64,000 nucleotides of DNA from Plasmopara viticola (GCA_001695595.3 MBPM02000148.1:1-64000), one strand, 5' to 3'. Shown: positions 1-14,783, counted from the stretch's first letter. Numbers and translations are program-made. Notes: generated by a model from the sequence alone, not told the origin.

Positions 1-3000
1 ATTGCGTCTGCACGCGTCTAGAATGATAGAAAGGACGTATCTATGGCCGTACATCATCTCAGCACTTCAAAGAGCAAATATACGCTTAGGTGTTATTCTA
101 TTGCGTCTGCACGCGTCTAGAATGATAGAAAGGACGTATCTATGGCCGTAGATCATCTCAGCACTTCCAAAGAGCAAATATACCTTAGGTGTGACTCTAT
201 TGCGTCTGCACGCGTCTAGAGATAGAAAGGACGTATCGATGGCCGTACATCATCTCAGCACTTCAAAGAGCAAATATACGCTTAGGTGTTTTCTATTGCG
301 TCTGCACGCGTCTAGAATATAGAAAGGACGTATCTATGGCCGTACATCATCTCAGCACTTCAAGAGCAAATATACGCTTAGTTGTGACTTATTGCGTCTG
401 CACGCGTCTAGAATGATAGAAAGGACGTATCGATGGCCGTACATCATCTCAGCACTTCAAAAGAGCAATATACGCTTAGGTGACTCTATTGCGTCTGCAC
501 GCGTCTAGAATGATAGAAAGGACGTATCTATGGCCGTAGATCGTCTCAGCACTTCCAAAGAGCAAATTACGCTTAGTTGTGACTCTATTGCGTCTGCACG
601 CGTCTAGAATGATAGAAAGGACGTATCGATGGCCGTACATCATCTCAGCACTTCAAAAGAGCAAATATACGCTTAGGTGTTACTCTATTGCGTCTGCACG
701 CGTCTAGAATGATAGAAAGGACGTATCGATGGCCGTAGATCGTCTCAGCACTTCAAAGAGCAAATATACGTTAGTTGTACTCTATTGCGTCTGCACGCGT
801 CTAGAATGATAGAAAGGACGTATCGATGGCCGTACATCATCTCAGCACTTCAAAAGAGCAATATACGCTTAGGTGTTCTATTGCGTCTGCACGCGTCTAG
901 AATGATAGAAAGGACGTATCTATGGCCGTAGATCGTTTCAGCACTTCCAAAGAGCAAATATACGCTTAGTTGTGACTCTATTGCGTCTGCACGCGTCTAG
1001 AGATAGAAAGGACGTATCGATGGCCGTAGATCATCTCAGCACTTCCAAAGAGCAAATATACGCTTAGTTGTGACTCTATTGCGTCTGCACGCGTCTAGAA
1101 TGATAGAAAGGACGTATCGATGGCCGTACATCTTCAGCACTTCAAAGAGCAAATATACGCTTAGTTGTGACTCTATTGCGTCTGCACGCGTCTAGAATGA
1201 TAGAAAGGACGTATCTATGGCCGTAGATCATCTCAGCACTTCCAAAGAGCAAATATACGCTTAGTTGTGACTCTATTGCGTCTGCACGCGTCTAGAATGA
1301 TAGAAAGGACGTATCTATGGCCGTAGATCGTTTCAGCACTTCAAAGAGCAAATATACGCTTAGTTGTGACTCTATTGCGTCTGCACGCGTCTAGAATGAT
1401 AGAAAGGACGTATCGATGGCCGTACATCATCTCAGCACTTCAAAAGAGCAATATACGCTTAGTGTGACTCTATTGCGTCTGCACGCGTCTAGAATGATAG
1501 AAAGGACGTATCGATGGCCGTACATCATCTCAGCACTTCAAAGAGCAAATATACGCTTAGTTGTTACTCTATTGCGTCTGCACGCGTCTAGAATGATAGA
1601 AAGGACGTATCGATGGCCGTACATCGTCTCAGCACTTTCAAAGAGCAAATATACGCTTAGTTGTGACTCTATTGCGTCTGCACGCGTCTAGAATGATAGA
1701 AAGGACGTATCTATGACCGATGATCATCTCAGCACTTCCAAAAAGCAAATATACGCTTAGTTGTGACTCTATTGCGTCTGCACGCGTCTAGAATGATAGA
1801 AAGGACGTATCTATGGCCGTAGATCGTCTCAGCACTTCCAAAGAGCAAATATACGCTTAGTTGTGACTCTATTGCGTCTGCACGCGTCTAGAATGATAGA
1901 AAGGACGTATCGATGGCCGTACATCATCTCAGCACTTCAAAGAGCAAATATACGCTTAGGTGTTACTCTATTGCGTCTGCACGCGTCTAGAATGATAGAA
2001 AGGACGTATCTATGGCCGTTGATCATCTCAGCACTTCCAAAGAGCAAATATACGCTTAGTTGTCACTCTATTGCCTATGCACGCGTCTAGAATGATAGAA
2101 AGGACGTATCTATGGCCGTAGATCATCTCAGCACTTCAAAAGAGCAAATATACGTTTAGTTGATACTCTATTGCGTCTGCAGGCATCGAGAATGATAGAA
2201 AGGACGAATCTATGGCCGTAGATCGTCTCAGCACTTTCAAAGAGCAAATATACGCTTAGTTGTGACTCTATTGCGTCTGCACGCGTCTAGAATGATAGAA
2301 AGGACGTATCGATGGCCGTACATCATCTCAGCACTTCAAAGAGCAATATACGCTTAGGTGTACTCTATTGCGTCTGCACGCGTCTAGAATGATAGAAAGG
2401 ACGTATCGATGGCCGTACATCATCTCAGCACTTCAAAGAGCAATATACGCTTAGTTGTGACTCTATTGCGTCTGCACGCGTCTAGAATGATAGAAAGGAC
2501 GTATCTATGGCCGTAGATCGTCTCAGCACTTCCAAAGAGCAAATATACGCTTAGTTGTGACTCTATTGCGTCTGCACGCGTCTAGAATGATAGAAAGGAC
2601 GTATCGATGGCCGTACATCATCTCAGCACTTCAAAAGAGCAAATATACGCTTAGGTGTTACTCTATTGCGTCTGCACGCGTCTAGAATGATAGAAAGGAC
2701 GTATCTATGGCCGTAGATCGTCTCAGCACTTCAAAGAGCAAATATACGCTTAGTTGATACTCTATTGCGTCTGCACGCGTCTAGAATGATAGAAAGGACG
2801 TATCTATGGCCGTAGATCGTCTCAGCACTTCAAAGAGCAAATATACGCTTAGTTGTACTCTATTGCGTCTGCACGCGTCTAGAATGATAGAAAGGACGTA
2901 TCTATGGCCGTAGATCGTCTCAGCACTTCAAAGAGCAAATATACGCTTAGTTGTACTCTATTGCGTCTGCACGCGTCTAGAATGATAGAAAGGACGTATC

Positions 3001-6000
3001 GATGGCCGTACATCATCTCAGCACTTCAAAGAGCAAATATACGCTTAGGTGTTACTCTATTGCGTCTGCACGCGTCTAGAATGATAGAAAGGACGTATCT
3101 ATGGCCGTAGATCATCTCAGCACTTCCAAAGAGCAAATATACGCTTAGTTGTGACTCTATTGCGTCTGCACGCGTCTAGAATGATAGAAAGGACGTATCG
3201 ATGGCCGTACATCATCTCAGCACTTCAAAAGAGCAAATATACGCTTAGTTGTGACTCTATTGCGTCTGCACGCGTCTAGAATGATAGAAAGGACGTATCG
3301 ATGGCCGTACATCATCCCAGCACTTCAAAGAGCAAATATACGCTTAGTGTGACTCTATTGCGTCTGCACGCGTGTAGATGATAGAAAGGACGTATCGATG
3401 GCCGTACATCATCTCAGCACTTCAAAGAGCAAATATACGCTTAGGTTTTACTCTATTGCGTCTGCACGCGTCTAGAATGATAGAAAGGACGTATCTATGG
3501 CCGTAGATCGTCTCAGCACTTCCAAAGAGCAAATATACGCTTAGTTGTGACTCTATTGCGTCTGCACGCGTCTAGAATGATAGAAAGGACGTATCGATGG
3601 CCGTACATCATCTCAGCACTTCAAAGAGCAAATATACGCTTAGTGTGACTCTATTGCGTCTGCACGCGTCTAGAATGATAGAAAGGACGTATCGATGGCC
3701 GTACATCATCTCAGCACTTCAAAAGAGCAAATACGCTTAGTTTACTCTATTGCGTCTGCACGCGTCTAGAATGATAGAAAGGACGTATCTATGGCCGTAG
3801 ATCGTTCAGCACTTCAAAGAGCAAATATACGCTTAGTGTGACTCTATTGCGTCTGCACGCGTCTAGAATGATAGAAAGGACGTATCGATGGCCGTACATC
3901 ATCTCAGCACTTCAAAGAGCAAATATACGCTTAGTGTTACTCTATTGCGTCTGCACGCGTCTAGAATGATAGAAAGGACGTATCTATGGCCGTAGATCTC
4001 AGCACTTCAAAGAGCAAATATACGCTTAGTGTGACTCTATTGCGTCTGCACGCGTCTAGAATGATAGAAAGGACGTATCGATGGCCGTACATCATCTCAG
4101 CACTTCAAAGAGCAAATATACGCTTAGTTGTTACTCTATTGCGTCTGCACGCGTCTAGAATGATAGAAAGGACGTATCTATGGCCGTAGATCGTCTCAGC
4201 ATTCCAAAGAGCAAATATACGCTTAGGTTCTAATCTATTGCGTCTGCACGCGTCTAGAATGATAGAAAGGACGTATCTATGGCCGTAGATCGTCTCAGCA
4301 CTTCAAAGAGCAAATATACGCTTAGTTGTGACTCTATTGCGTCTGCACGCGTCTAGAATGATAGAAAGGACGTATCGATGGCCGTACATCATCTCAGCAC
4401 TTCAAAAGAGCAAATATACGCTTAGTTGTGACTCTATTGCGTCTGCACGCGTCTAGAATGATAGAAAGGACGTATCGATGGCCGTAGATCTTCAGCACTT
4501 CAAAGAGCAAATATACGCTTAGTTGTGACTCTATTGCGTCTGCACGCGTCTAGAATGATAGAAAGGACGTATCGATGGCCGTACATCATCTCAGCACTTC
4601 AAAAGAGCAAATATACGCTTAGGTGTTACTCTATTGCGTCTGCACGCGTCTAGAATGATAGAAAGGACGTATCTATGGCCGTAGATCGTCTCAGCACTTC
4701 AAAGAGCAAATATACGCTTAGTTGTACTCTATTGCGTCTGCACGCGTCTAGAATGATAGAAAGGACGTATCTATGGCCGTAGATCGTCTCAGCACTTCAA
4801 AGAGCAAATATACGCTTAGTTGTACTCTATTGCGTCTGCACGCGTCTAGAATGATAGAAAGGACGTATCTATGGCCGTACATCATCTCAGCACTTCAAAA
4901 AAGCAAATATACGCTTAGTGTTACTCTATTGCGTCTGCACGCGTCTAGAATGATAGAAAGGACGTATCTATGGCCGTAGATCGTCTCAGCACTTCAAAGA
5001 GCAAATATACGCTTAGTTGTGACTCTATTGCGTCTGCACGCGTCTAGAATGATAGAAAGGACGTATCGATGGCCGTACATCATCTCAGCACTTCAAAGAG
5101 CAAATATACGCTTAGTTGTGACTCTATTGCGTCTGCACGCGTCTAGAATGATAGAAAGGACGTATCGATGGCCGTACATCATCTCAGCACTTCAAAAGAG
5201 CAAATATACGCTTAGTGTGACTCTATTGCGTCTGCACGCGTCTAGAATGATAGAAAGGACGTATCGATGGCCGTACATCATCTCAGCACTTCAAAAGAGC
5301 AAATATACGCTTAGTTTACTCTATTGCGTCTGCACGCGTCTAGAATGATAGAAAGGACGTATCTATGGCCGTAGATCGTCTCAGCACTTCAAAGAGCAAA
5401 TATACGCTTAGTTGTGACTCTATTGCGTCTGCACGCGTCTAGAATGATAGAAAGGACGTATCGATGGCCGTAGATCATCTCAGCACTTCAAAGAGCAAAT
5501 ATACGCTTAGTGTGACTCTATTGCGTCTGCACGCGTCTAGAATGATAGAAAGGACGTATCGATGGCCGTACATCATCTCAGCACTTCAAAAGAGCAAATA
5601 TACGCTTAGTGTGACTCTATTGCGTCTGCACGCGTCTAGAATGATAGAAAGGACGTATCGATGGCCGTACATCATCTCAGCACTTCAAAAGAGCAAATAT
5701 ACGCTTAGTTGTGACTCTATTGCGTCTGCACGCGTCTAGAATGATAGAAAGGACGTATCGATGGCCGTACATCATCTCAGCACTTCAAAAGAGCAAATAT
5801 ACGCTTAGTGTGACTCTATTGCGTCTGCACGCGTCTAGAATGATAGAAAGGACGTATCGATGGCCGTACATCATCTCAGCACTTCAAAGAGCAAATATAC
5901 GCTTAGGTTTTCTCTATTGCGTCTGCACGCGCTCTATTGCAACGCGTCTAGAATGATAGAAAGGACGTATTATGGCCGTAGATCGTCTCAGCACTTCAAA

Positions 6001-9000
6001 GAGCAAATATACGCTTAGTTGTACTCTATTGCGTCTGCACGCGTCTAGAATGATAGAAAGGACGTATCTATGGCCGTAGATCGTCTCAGCACTTCAAAGA
6101 GCAAATATACGCTTAGTTGTGACTCTATTGCGTCTGCACGCGTCTAGAATGATAGAAAGGACGTATCGATGGCCGTAGATCATCTCAGCACTTCAAAGAG
6201 CAAATATACGCTTAGTGTGACTCTATTGCGTCTGCACGCGTCTAGAATGATAGAAAGGACGTATCGATGGCCGTACATCATCTCAGCACTTCAAAGAGCA
6301 AATATACGCTTAGTGTGACTCTATTGCGTCTGCACGCGTCTAGAATGATAGAAAGGACGTATCGATGGCCGTACATCATCTCAGCACTTCAAAAGAGCAA
6401 ATATACGCTTAGGTGTTACTCTATTGCGTCTGCACGCGTCTAGAATGATAGAAAGGACGTATCTATGGCCGTAGATCGTCTCAGCACTTCAAAGAGCAAA
6501 TATACGCTTAGTTGTACTCTATTGCGTCTGCACGCGTCTAGAATGATAGAAAGGACGTATCGATGGCCGTACATCATCTCAGCACTTCAAAAAGCAAATA
6601 TACGCTTAGGTGTTACTCTATTGCGTCTGCACGCGTCTAGAATGATAGAAAGGACGTATCTATGGCCGTAGATCGTCTCAGCACTTCAAAAGAGCAAATA
6701 TACGCTTAGTTGATACTCTATTGCGTCTGCACGCGTCTAGAATGATAGAAAGGACGTATCGATGGCCGTACATCATCTCAGCACTTCAAAAGCAAATATA
6801 CGCTTAGTTGTGACTCTATTGCGTCTGCACGCGTCTAGAATGATAGAAAGGACGTATCTATGGCCGTAGATCGTCTCAGCACTTAAAGAGCAAATATACG
6901 CTTAGTGTGACTCTATTGCGTCTGCACGCGTCTAGAATGATAGAAAGGACGTATCGATGGCCGTACATCATCTCAGCACTTCAAAAGAGCAAATATACGC
7001 TTAGTTGTTACTCTATTGCGTCTGCACGCGTCTAGAATGATAGAAAGGACGTATCTATGGCCGTAGATCGTCTCAGCACTTCAAAAGAGCAAATATACGC
7101 TTAGTTGATACTCTATTGCGTCTGCACGCGTCTAGAATGATAGAAAGGACGTATCGATGGCCGTACATCATCTCAGCACTTCAAAAGAGCAAATATACGC
7201 TTAGTTGTGACTCTATTGCGTCTGCACGCGTCTAGAATGATAGAAAGGACGTATCGATGGCCGTACATCATCTCAGCACTTCAAAAGAGCAAATATACGC
7301 TTAGGTTTGACTCTATTGCGTCTGCACGCGTCTAGAATGATAGAAAGGACGTATCTATGGCCGTAGATCGTCTCAGCACTTTCAAAGAGCAAATATACGT
7401 TTAGTGTGACTCTATTGCGTCTGCACGCGTCTAGAATGATAGAAAGGACGTATCTATGGCCGTACATCATCTCAGCACTTCAAAAGAGCAAATATACGCT
7501 TAGTTGTGACTCTATTGCGTCTGCACGCGTCTAGAATGATAGAAAGGACGTTTATGGCCGTAGATCGTCTCAGCACTTCAAAGAGCAAATATACGCTTAG
7601 TTGTACTCTATTGCGTCTGCACGCGTCTAGAATGATAGAAAGGACGTATCTATGGCCGTAGATCGTCAGCACTTCAAAGAGCAAATATACGCTTAGTTGT
7701 GACTCTATTGCGTCTGCACGCGTCTAGAATGATAGAAAGGACGTATCGATGGCCGTACATCATCTCAGCACTTCAAAAGAGCAAATATACGCTTAGGTGT
7801 TACTCTATTGCGTCTGCACGCGTCTAGAATGATAGAAAGGACGTATCTATGGCCGTAGATCGTCTCAGCACTTCAAAGAGCAAATATACGCTTAGTTGAT
7901 ACTCTATTGCGTCTGCACGCGTCTAGAATGATAGAAAGGACGTATCGATGGCCGTACATCATCTCAGCACTTCAAAAGCAAATATACGCTTAGTTGTGAC
8001 TCTATTGCGTCTGCACGCGTCTAGAATGATAGAAAGGACGTATCTATGGCCGTAGATCGTCTCAGCACCATTAATGAGCAAATATACGCTTAGGTGTGAC
8101 TCTATTGCGTCTGCAAGCGTCTAGAATGATAGAAAGGACGTATCTATGGCCGTACATCATCTCAGCACTTCAAAAGAGCAAATATACGCTTAGTTGTGAT
8201 TTATTGCGTCTGCACGCGTCTAGAATGATAGAAAGGACGTATCTATGGCCGTAGATCGTCTCAGCACTTCAAAAGAGCAAATATACGCTTAGTTGATACT
8301 CTATTGCGTCTGCACGCGTCTAGAATGATAGAAAGGACGTATCGATGGCCGTACATCATCTCAGCACTTCAAAAGAGCAAATATACGCTTAGTTGTGACT
8401 CTATTGCGTCTGCACGCGTCTAGAATGATAGAAAGGACGTATCGATGGCCGTACATCATCTCAGCACTTCAAAAGAGCAATATACGCTTAGGTTTATTCT
8501 ATTGCGTCTGCACGCGTCTAGAATGATAGAAAGGACGTATCTATGGCCGTAGATCGTCTCAGCACTTCAAAGAGCAAATATACGCTTAGTGTGACTCTAT
8601 TGCGTCTGCACGCGTCTAGAATGATAGAAAGGACGTATCGATGGCCGTACATCATCTCAGCACTTCAAAAGAGCAAATATACGCTTAGGTGTTACTCTAT
8701 TGCGTCTGCACGCGTCTAGAATGATAGAAAGGAATCTATGGCCGTAGATCGTCTCAACACTTCAAAAGAGCAAATATACGCTTAGTTGCTACTCTATTGC
8801 GTCTGCACGCGTCTAGAATGATAGAAAGGACGTATCTATGGCCGTAGATCGTCTCAGCACTTCCAAAGAGCAAATATACGCTTAGTTGTGACTCTATTGC
8901 GTCTGCACGCGTCTAGAATGATAGAAAGGACGTATCGATGGCCGTAGATCATCTCAGCACTTCAAAGAGCAAATATACGCTTAGTGTGACTCTATTGCGT

Positions 9001-12000
9001 CTGCACGCGTCTAGAATGATAGAAAGGACGTATCGATGGCCGTACATCATCTCAGCACTTCAAAAGAGCAAATATACGCTTAGTGTGACTCTATTGCGTC
9101 TGCACGCGTCTAGAATGATAGAAAGGACGTATCGATGGCCGTACATCATCTCAGCACTTCAAAAGAGCAAATATACGCTTAGTGTTACTCTATTGCGTCT
9201 GCACGCGTCTAGAATGATAGAAAGGACGTATCTATGGCCGTAGATCGTCTCAGCACTTCAAAGAGCAAATATACGCTTAGTTGTACTCTATTGCGTCTGC
9301 ACGCGTCTAGAATGATAGAAAGGACGTATCGATGGCCGTACATCATCTCAGCACTTCAAAAGAGCAAATATACGCTTAGGTGTTACTCTATTGCGTCTGC
9401 ACGCGTCTAGAATGATAGAAAGGACGTATCTATGGCCGTAGATCGTCTCAGCACTTCAAAAGAGCAAATATACGCTTAGTTGTGACTCTATTGCGTCTGC
9501 ACGCGTCTAGAATGATAGAAAGGACGTATCGATGGCCGTACATCATCTCAGCACTTCAAAAGAGCAAATATACGCTTAGTTGTGACTCTATTGCGTCTGC
9601 ACGCGTCTAGAATGATAGAAAGGACGTATCTATGGCCGTAGATCGTTTCAGCACTAAAGAGCAAATATACGCTTAGTTGTGACTCTATTGCGTCTGCACG
9701 CGTCTAGAATGATAGAAAGGACGTATCGATGGCCGTACATCATCTCAGCACTTCAAAAGAGCAAATATACGCTTAGTTGTTACTCTATTGCGTCTGCACG
9801 CGTCTAGAATGATAGAAAGGACGTATCTATGGCCGTAGATCGTCTCAGCACTTCCAAAGAGCAAATATACGCTTAGTTGATACTCTATTGCGTCTGCACG
9901 CGTCTAGAATGATAGAAAGGACGTATCGATGGCCGTACATCATCTCAGCACTTCAAAAAGCAAATATACGCTTAGTTGTGACTCTATTGCGTCTGCACGC
10001 GTCTAGAATGATAGAAAGGACGTATCGATGGCCGTACATCATCTCAGCACTTCAAAAGAGCAAATATACGCTTAGGTGTTACTCTATTGCGTCTGCACGC
10101 GTCTAGAATGATAGAAAGGACGTATCGATGGCCGTACATCATCTCAGCACTTCAAAAGAGCAAATATACGCTTAGTGTTATCTATTGCGTCTGCACGCGT
10201 CTAGAATGATAGAAAGGACGTATCTATGGCCGTAGATCATCTCAGCACTTCCAAAGAGCAAATATACGCTTAGTTGTGACTCTATTGCGTCTGCACGCGT
10301 CTAGAATGATAGAAAGGACGTATCTATGGCCGTACATCATCTCAGCACTTCAAAAGAGCAAATATACGCTTAGTTGTGACTCTATTGCGTCTGCACGCGT
10401 CTAGAATGATAGAAAGGACGTATCTATGGCTTTGATCGTCTCAGCACTCCCAAAGAGCAAATATACGCTTAGGTGTGACTCTATTGCGTCTGCACGCGTC
10501 TAGAGTGATAGAAAGGACGTATCGATGGCCGTACATCATCTCAGCACTTCAAAAGAGCAAATATACGCTTAGTTGTTACTCTATTGCGTCTGCACGCGTC
10601 TAGAATGATAGAAAGGACGTATCTATGGCCGTAGATCGTCTCAGCACTTCAAAAGAGCAAATATACGCTTAGTTGTGACTCTATTGCGTCTGCACGCGTC
10701 TAGAATGATAGAAAGGACGTATCGATGGCCGTACATCATCTCAGCACTTCAAAAAAGCAAATATACGCTTAGTTGTGACTCTATTGCGTCTGCACGCGTC
10801 TAGAATGATAGAAAGGACGTATCGATGGCCGTACATCATCTCAGCACTTCAAAAGAGCAATATACGCTTAGGTGTTATCTATTGCGTCTGCACGCGTCTA
10901 GAATGATAGAAAGGACGTATCGATGGCCGTACATCATCTCAGCACTTCAAAAGAGCAACTATACGCTTAGGTGTTATTCTATTGCGTCTGCACGCGTCTA
11001 GAATGATAGAAAGGACGTATCGATGGCCGTACATCATCTCAGCACTTCAAAAGAGCAAATATACGCTTAGGTGTTATTCTATTGCGTCTGCACGCGTCTA
11101 GAATGATAGAAAGGACGTATCTATGGCCGTAGATCGTCTCAGCACTTCCAAAGAGCAAATATACGCTTAGTTGATACTCTATTGCGTCTGCACGCGTCTA
11201 GAATGATAGAAAGGACGTATCGATGGCCGTACATATCTCAGCACTTCAAAAGCAAATATACGCTTAGGTGTTACTCTATTGCGTCTGCACGCGTCTAGAA
11301 TGATAGAAAGGACGTATCTATGGCCGTACATCATCTCAGCACTTCAAAAGAGCAACTATACGCTTAGGTGTTACTCTATTGCGTCTGCACGCGTCTAGAA
11401 TGATAGAAAGGACGTATCTATGGCCGTAGATCATCTCAGCACTTTCAAAGAGCAAATATACGCTTAGTTGATACTCTATTGCGTCTGCACGCGTCTAGAA
11501 TGATAGAAAGGACGTATCGATGGCCGTACATCATCTCAGCACTTCAAAAGAGCAAATATACGCTTAGGTGTTACTCTATTGCGTCTGCACGCGTCTAGAA
11601 TGATAGAAAGGACGTATCGATGGCCGTACATCATCTCAGCACTTCAAAAAAGCAAATATACGCTTAGTTGTGACTCTATTGCGTCTGCACGCGTCTAGAA
11701 TGATAGAAAGGACGTATTTATGGCCGTAGATCGTTTCAGCACTTCCAAAGAGCAAATATACGCTTAGTTGTGACTCTATTGCGTCTGCACGCGTCTAGAA
11801 TGATAGAAAGGACGTATCTATGGCCGTTGATCGTCTCAGCACCTATAAAGAGCAAATATACGCTTAGGTGTGACTCTATTGCGTCTGCACGCGTCTACAG
11901 TGATAGAAAGGACGTATCGATGGCCGTACATCATCTCAGCACTTCAAAAGAGCAACTATACGCTTAGTTGTTACTCTATTGCGTCTGCACGCGTCTAGAA

Positions 12001-13880
12001 TGATAGAAAGGACGTATCTATGGCCGTAGATCGTCTCAGCACTCCAAAAGAGCAAATATACGTTTAGTTGATACTCTATTGCGTCTGCACGCGTCTAGAA
12101 TGATAGAAAGGACGTATCGATGGCCGTACATCATCTCAGCACTTCGAAAAAGCAAATATACGCTTAGTTGTGACTCTATTGCGTCTGCACGCGTCTAGAG
12201 TGATAGAAAGGACGTATCGATGGCCGTACATCATCTCAGCACTTCAAAAGAGCAACTATACGCTTAGGTGTGACTCTATTGCGTCTGCACGCGTCTAGAA
12301 TGATAGAAAGGACGTATCGATGGCCGTACATCATCTCAGCACTTCAAAAAGCAAATATACGCTTAGTTGTGACTCTATTGCGTCTGCACGCGTCTAGAGT
12401 GATAGAAAGGACGTATCGATGGCCGTACATCATCTCAGCACTTCAAAAGAGCAACTATACGCTTAGGTGTTATTCTATTGCGTCTGCACGCGTCTAGAAT
12501 GATAGAAAGACGTATCGATGGCCGTACATCATCTCAGCACTTCAAAAGAGCAACTATACGCTTAGGTGTTATTCTATTGCGTCTGCACGCGTCTAGAATG
12601 ATAGAAAGGACGTATCTATGGCCGTAGATCGTCTCAGCACTTCCAAAGAGCAAATATACGTTTAGTTGATACTCTATTGCGTCTGCACGCGTCTAGAATG
12701 ATAGAAAGGACGTATCGATGGCCGTACATCATCTCAGCACTTCAAAAAAGCAAATATACGCTTAGGTGTTACTCTATTGCGTCTGCACGCGTCTAGAATG
12801 ATAGAAAGGACGTATCTATGGCCGTACATCATCTCAGCACTTCAAAAGAGCAACTATACGCTTAGGTGTTATTCTATTGCGTCTGCACGCGTCTAGAATG
12901 ATAGAAAGGACGTATCTATGGCCGTAGATCGTCTCAGCACTTTCAATGAGCAAATATACATTTAGTTGATACTCTATTGCGTCTGCACGCGTCTAGAATG
13001 ATAGAAAGGACGTATCGATGGCCGTACATCAACTCAGCACTTCAAAAAAGCAAATATACGCTTAGGTGTTACTCTATTGCGTCTGCACGCGTCTAGAGTG
13101 ATAGAAAGGACGTATCGATGGCCGTACATCATCTCAGCACTTCAAAAAAGCAAATATACGCTTAGTTGTGACTCTATTGCGTCTGCACGCGTCTAGAGTG
13201 ATAGAAAGGACGTATCGGTGGCCGTACATCATCTCAGCACTTCAAAAGAGCAAATATACGCTTAGGTGTTATTCTATTGCGTCTGCACGCGTCTAGAGTG
13301 ATAGAAAGGACGTATCGATGGCCGTACATCATCTCAGCACTTCAAAAGAGCAACTATACGCTTAGGTGTTATTCTATTGCGTCTGCACGCGTCTAGAATG
13401 ATAGAAAGGACGTATCGATGGCCGTAGATCATATCAGCACTTCCAAAGAGCAAATATACGCTTAGTTGTGACTCTATTGCGTCTGCACGCTTCTAGAGTG
13501 ATAGAAAGGACGTATCGATGGCCGTACATCATCTCAGCACTTCAAAAGGGCAAATATACGTTTAGTTGTGACTATATTGCGTCTGCACGCGTCTAGAATG
13601 ATAGAAAGAACGTTTCTATGACCGTTGATCGTCTCAGCACTTCCAAAGAGCAACTATACGCTTAGGTGTTATTCTATTGCGTCTGCACGCGTCTAGAGTG
13701 ATAGAAAGGACGAAGCTATGGCCGTAGATCGCTTCAGCACTTCCAAAGAGCAAATATACGCTTAGTTGTGACTCTATTGCGTCTGCACGCGTCTAGAGTG
13801 ATAGAAAGAATGTATCGATGGCCGTACATCATCTCAGCACTTCAAGAGCAACTATACGCTTAGGTGTAGTTCTATTGCGT
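1..13880. repeat. Homogeneous core of 100-bp satellite array
   Basis: About 140 head-to-tail copies of a monomer whose full-length form is exactly 100 bp; between 10.5 and 13.8 kb successive copies start 100 bp apart, while left of about 9 kb many copies are 96-99 bp through single-base deletions. Landmarks in each monomer are ATTGCGTCTGCACGCGTCTA (with an MluI site next to an XbaI site), GATAGAAAGGACGTAT, CTCAGCACTTC and ATACGCTTAG. Two subtypes intermingle: CGATGGCCGTACATCATC and CTATGGCCGTAGATCGTC. Open frames of 60-110 codons across it are by-products of copies 99 bp long (33 codons) and are broken by frequent 1-2 bp indels, so it is not coding. Similarity among copies is very high, indicating recent homogenisation. 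Confidence 0.97.
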
Positions 13881-14783
13881 CTGCACGCGTCTAGAATAAT
13901 AGAAAGGACTTATCGATATCCGGAATTTTTTTCAGCACTTCACAAGAGCGATTATACGCTGAGTTGTGACTCAATTGCAACTGCTCACGTCTAGAATGAT
14001 AGAAGGGACATAGCTATGACCGTACATCATCTCAGCACTTCACAAGAGCGATAATACGCTTAGTTGTGACTCTATTGCGTCTGCGCACGTCTACAATGAT
14101 AGAAAGGATGTATTTATGGCCGTACACTATCTCAGCACTTCACAAAAGCGAATGTAAGCTTAGTTGTGGCTCTATTGCGTCTGCGCACGTCTAGAATAAT
14201 AGAAAGGACGTATCGATAGCCGTTTTTGATCTCAGCCGTTCACAAGAGCGATTATACGCTGAGTTGTGACTCTATTGGGTCTGCTCAGGTCTAGAATGAC
14301 AGAAGGGACATAGCTATGACCGTACATCATCTCAGCACTTCAAAAAAGCGAATATCCGGTTTGTTGTGACTCTATTGCGTCTGCGCACGTCTAGAATGAT
14401 AGAAAGGACGTATCTATGGCCGTACATTATCTCAGCATTTCACAAGAGCGATTGTACGCTTAGTTGTGACTCTATTGGGTCTGTTTACGTCTAGAATAAA
14501 ATAAGGGGCTTGGCTATGACCGTACATCATCCCAGCACTTCAAAAAACCTAACATAGGCTTTGTTGTGGCTCTATTGTGTCTGCGAACGTCTAGAATGAT
14601 AAAAAGGACGTATCTATGGCCGTAATTCATCTCAGCACTTCAAAAAAGCGAATGCAAGCTTAGTTGTGGCTCTATTGCGTCTGCGCACGTCTAGAATAAT
14701 AGAAAGGACGTATCGATAGCCGTTTTTGATCTCAGCACTTCACAAGAGCGATTATACGCTGAGTTGTGACTCTATTGGGTCTG
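13881..14783. repeat. Satellite transition zone
   Basis: About nine monomers of the same 100-bp family, abruptly more diverged than those to the left. The core motif changes from TGCACGCGTCTAG to TGCGCACGTCTAG or TGCTCACGTCTAG, CAAAGAGCAAATATACG becomes CACAAGAGCGATTATACG, and several copies read GACATAGCTATGACCG in place of GACGTATCTATGGCCG. The switch from nearly identical to diverged monomers happens within about one monomer near 13,880-13,980. Confidence 0.85.

Noticed and set aside
1416..12497. Open frames of 60-110 codons with a 33-residue repeat (such as LLRLHASRMIERTYRWPYII) on both strands of the satellite
   Set aside because: They arise when a monomer is 99 bp long (33 codons) and has no stop in one frame. 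Frequent 1-2 bp indels break them, they occur on both strands, and the full 100-bp monomer shifts frame at each copy. No sign of a protein.
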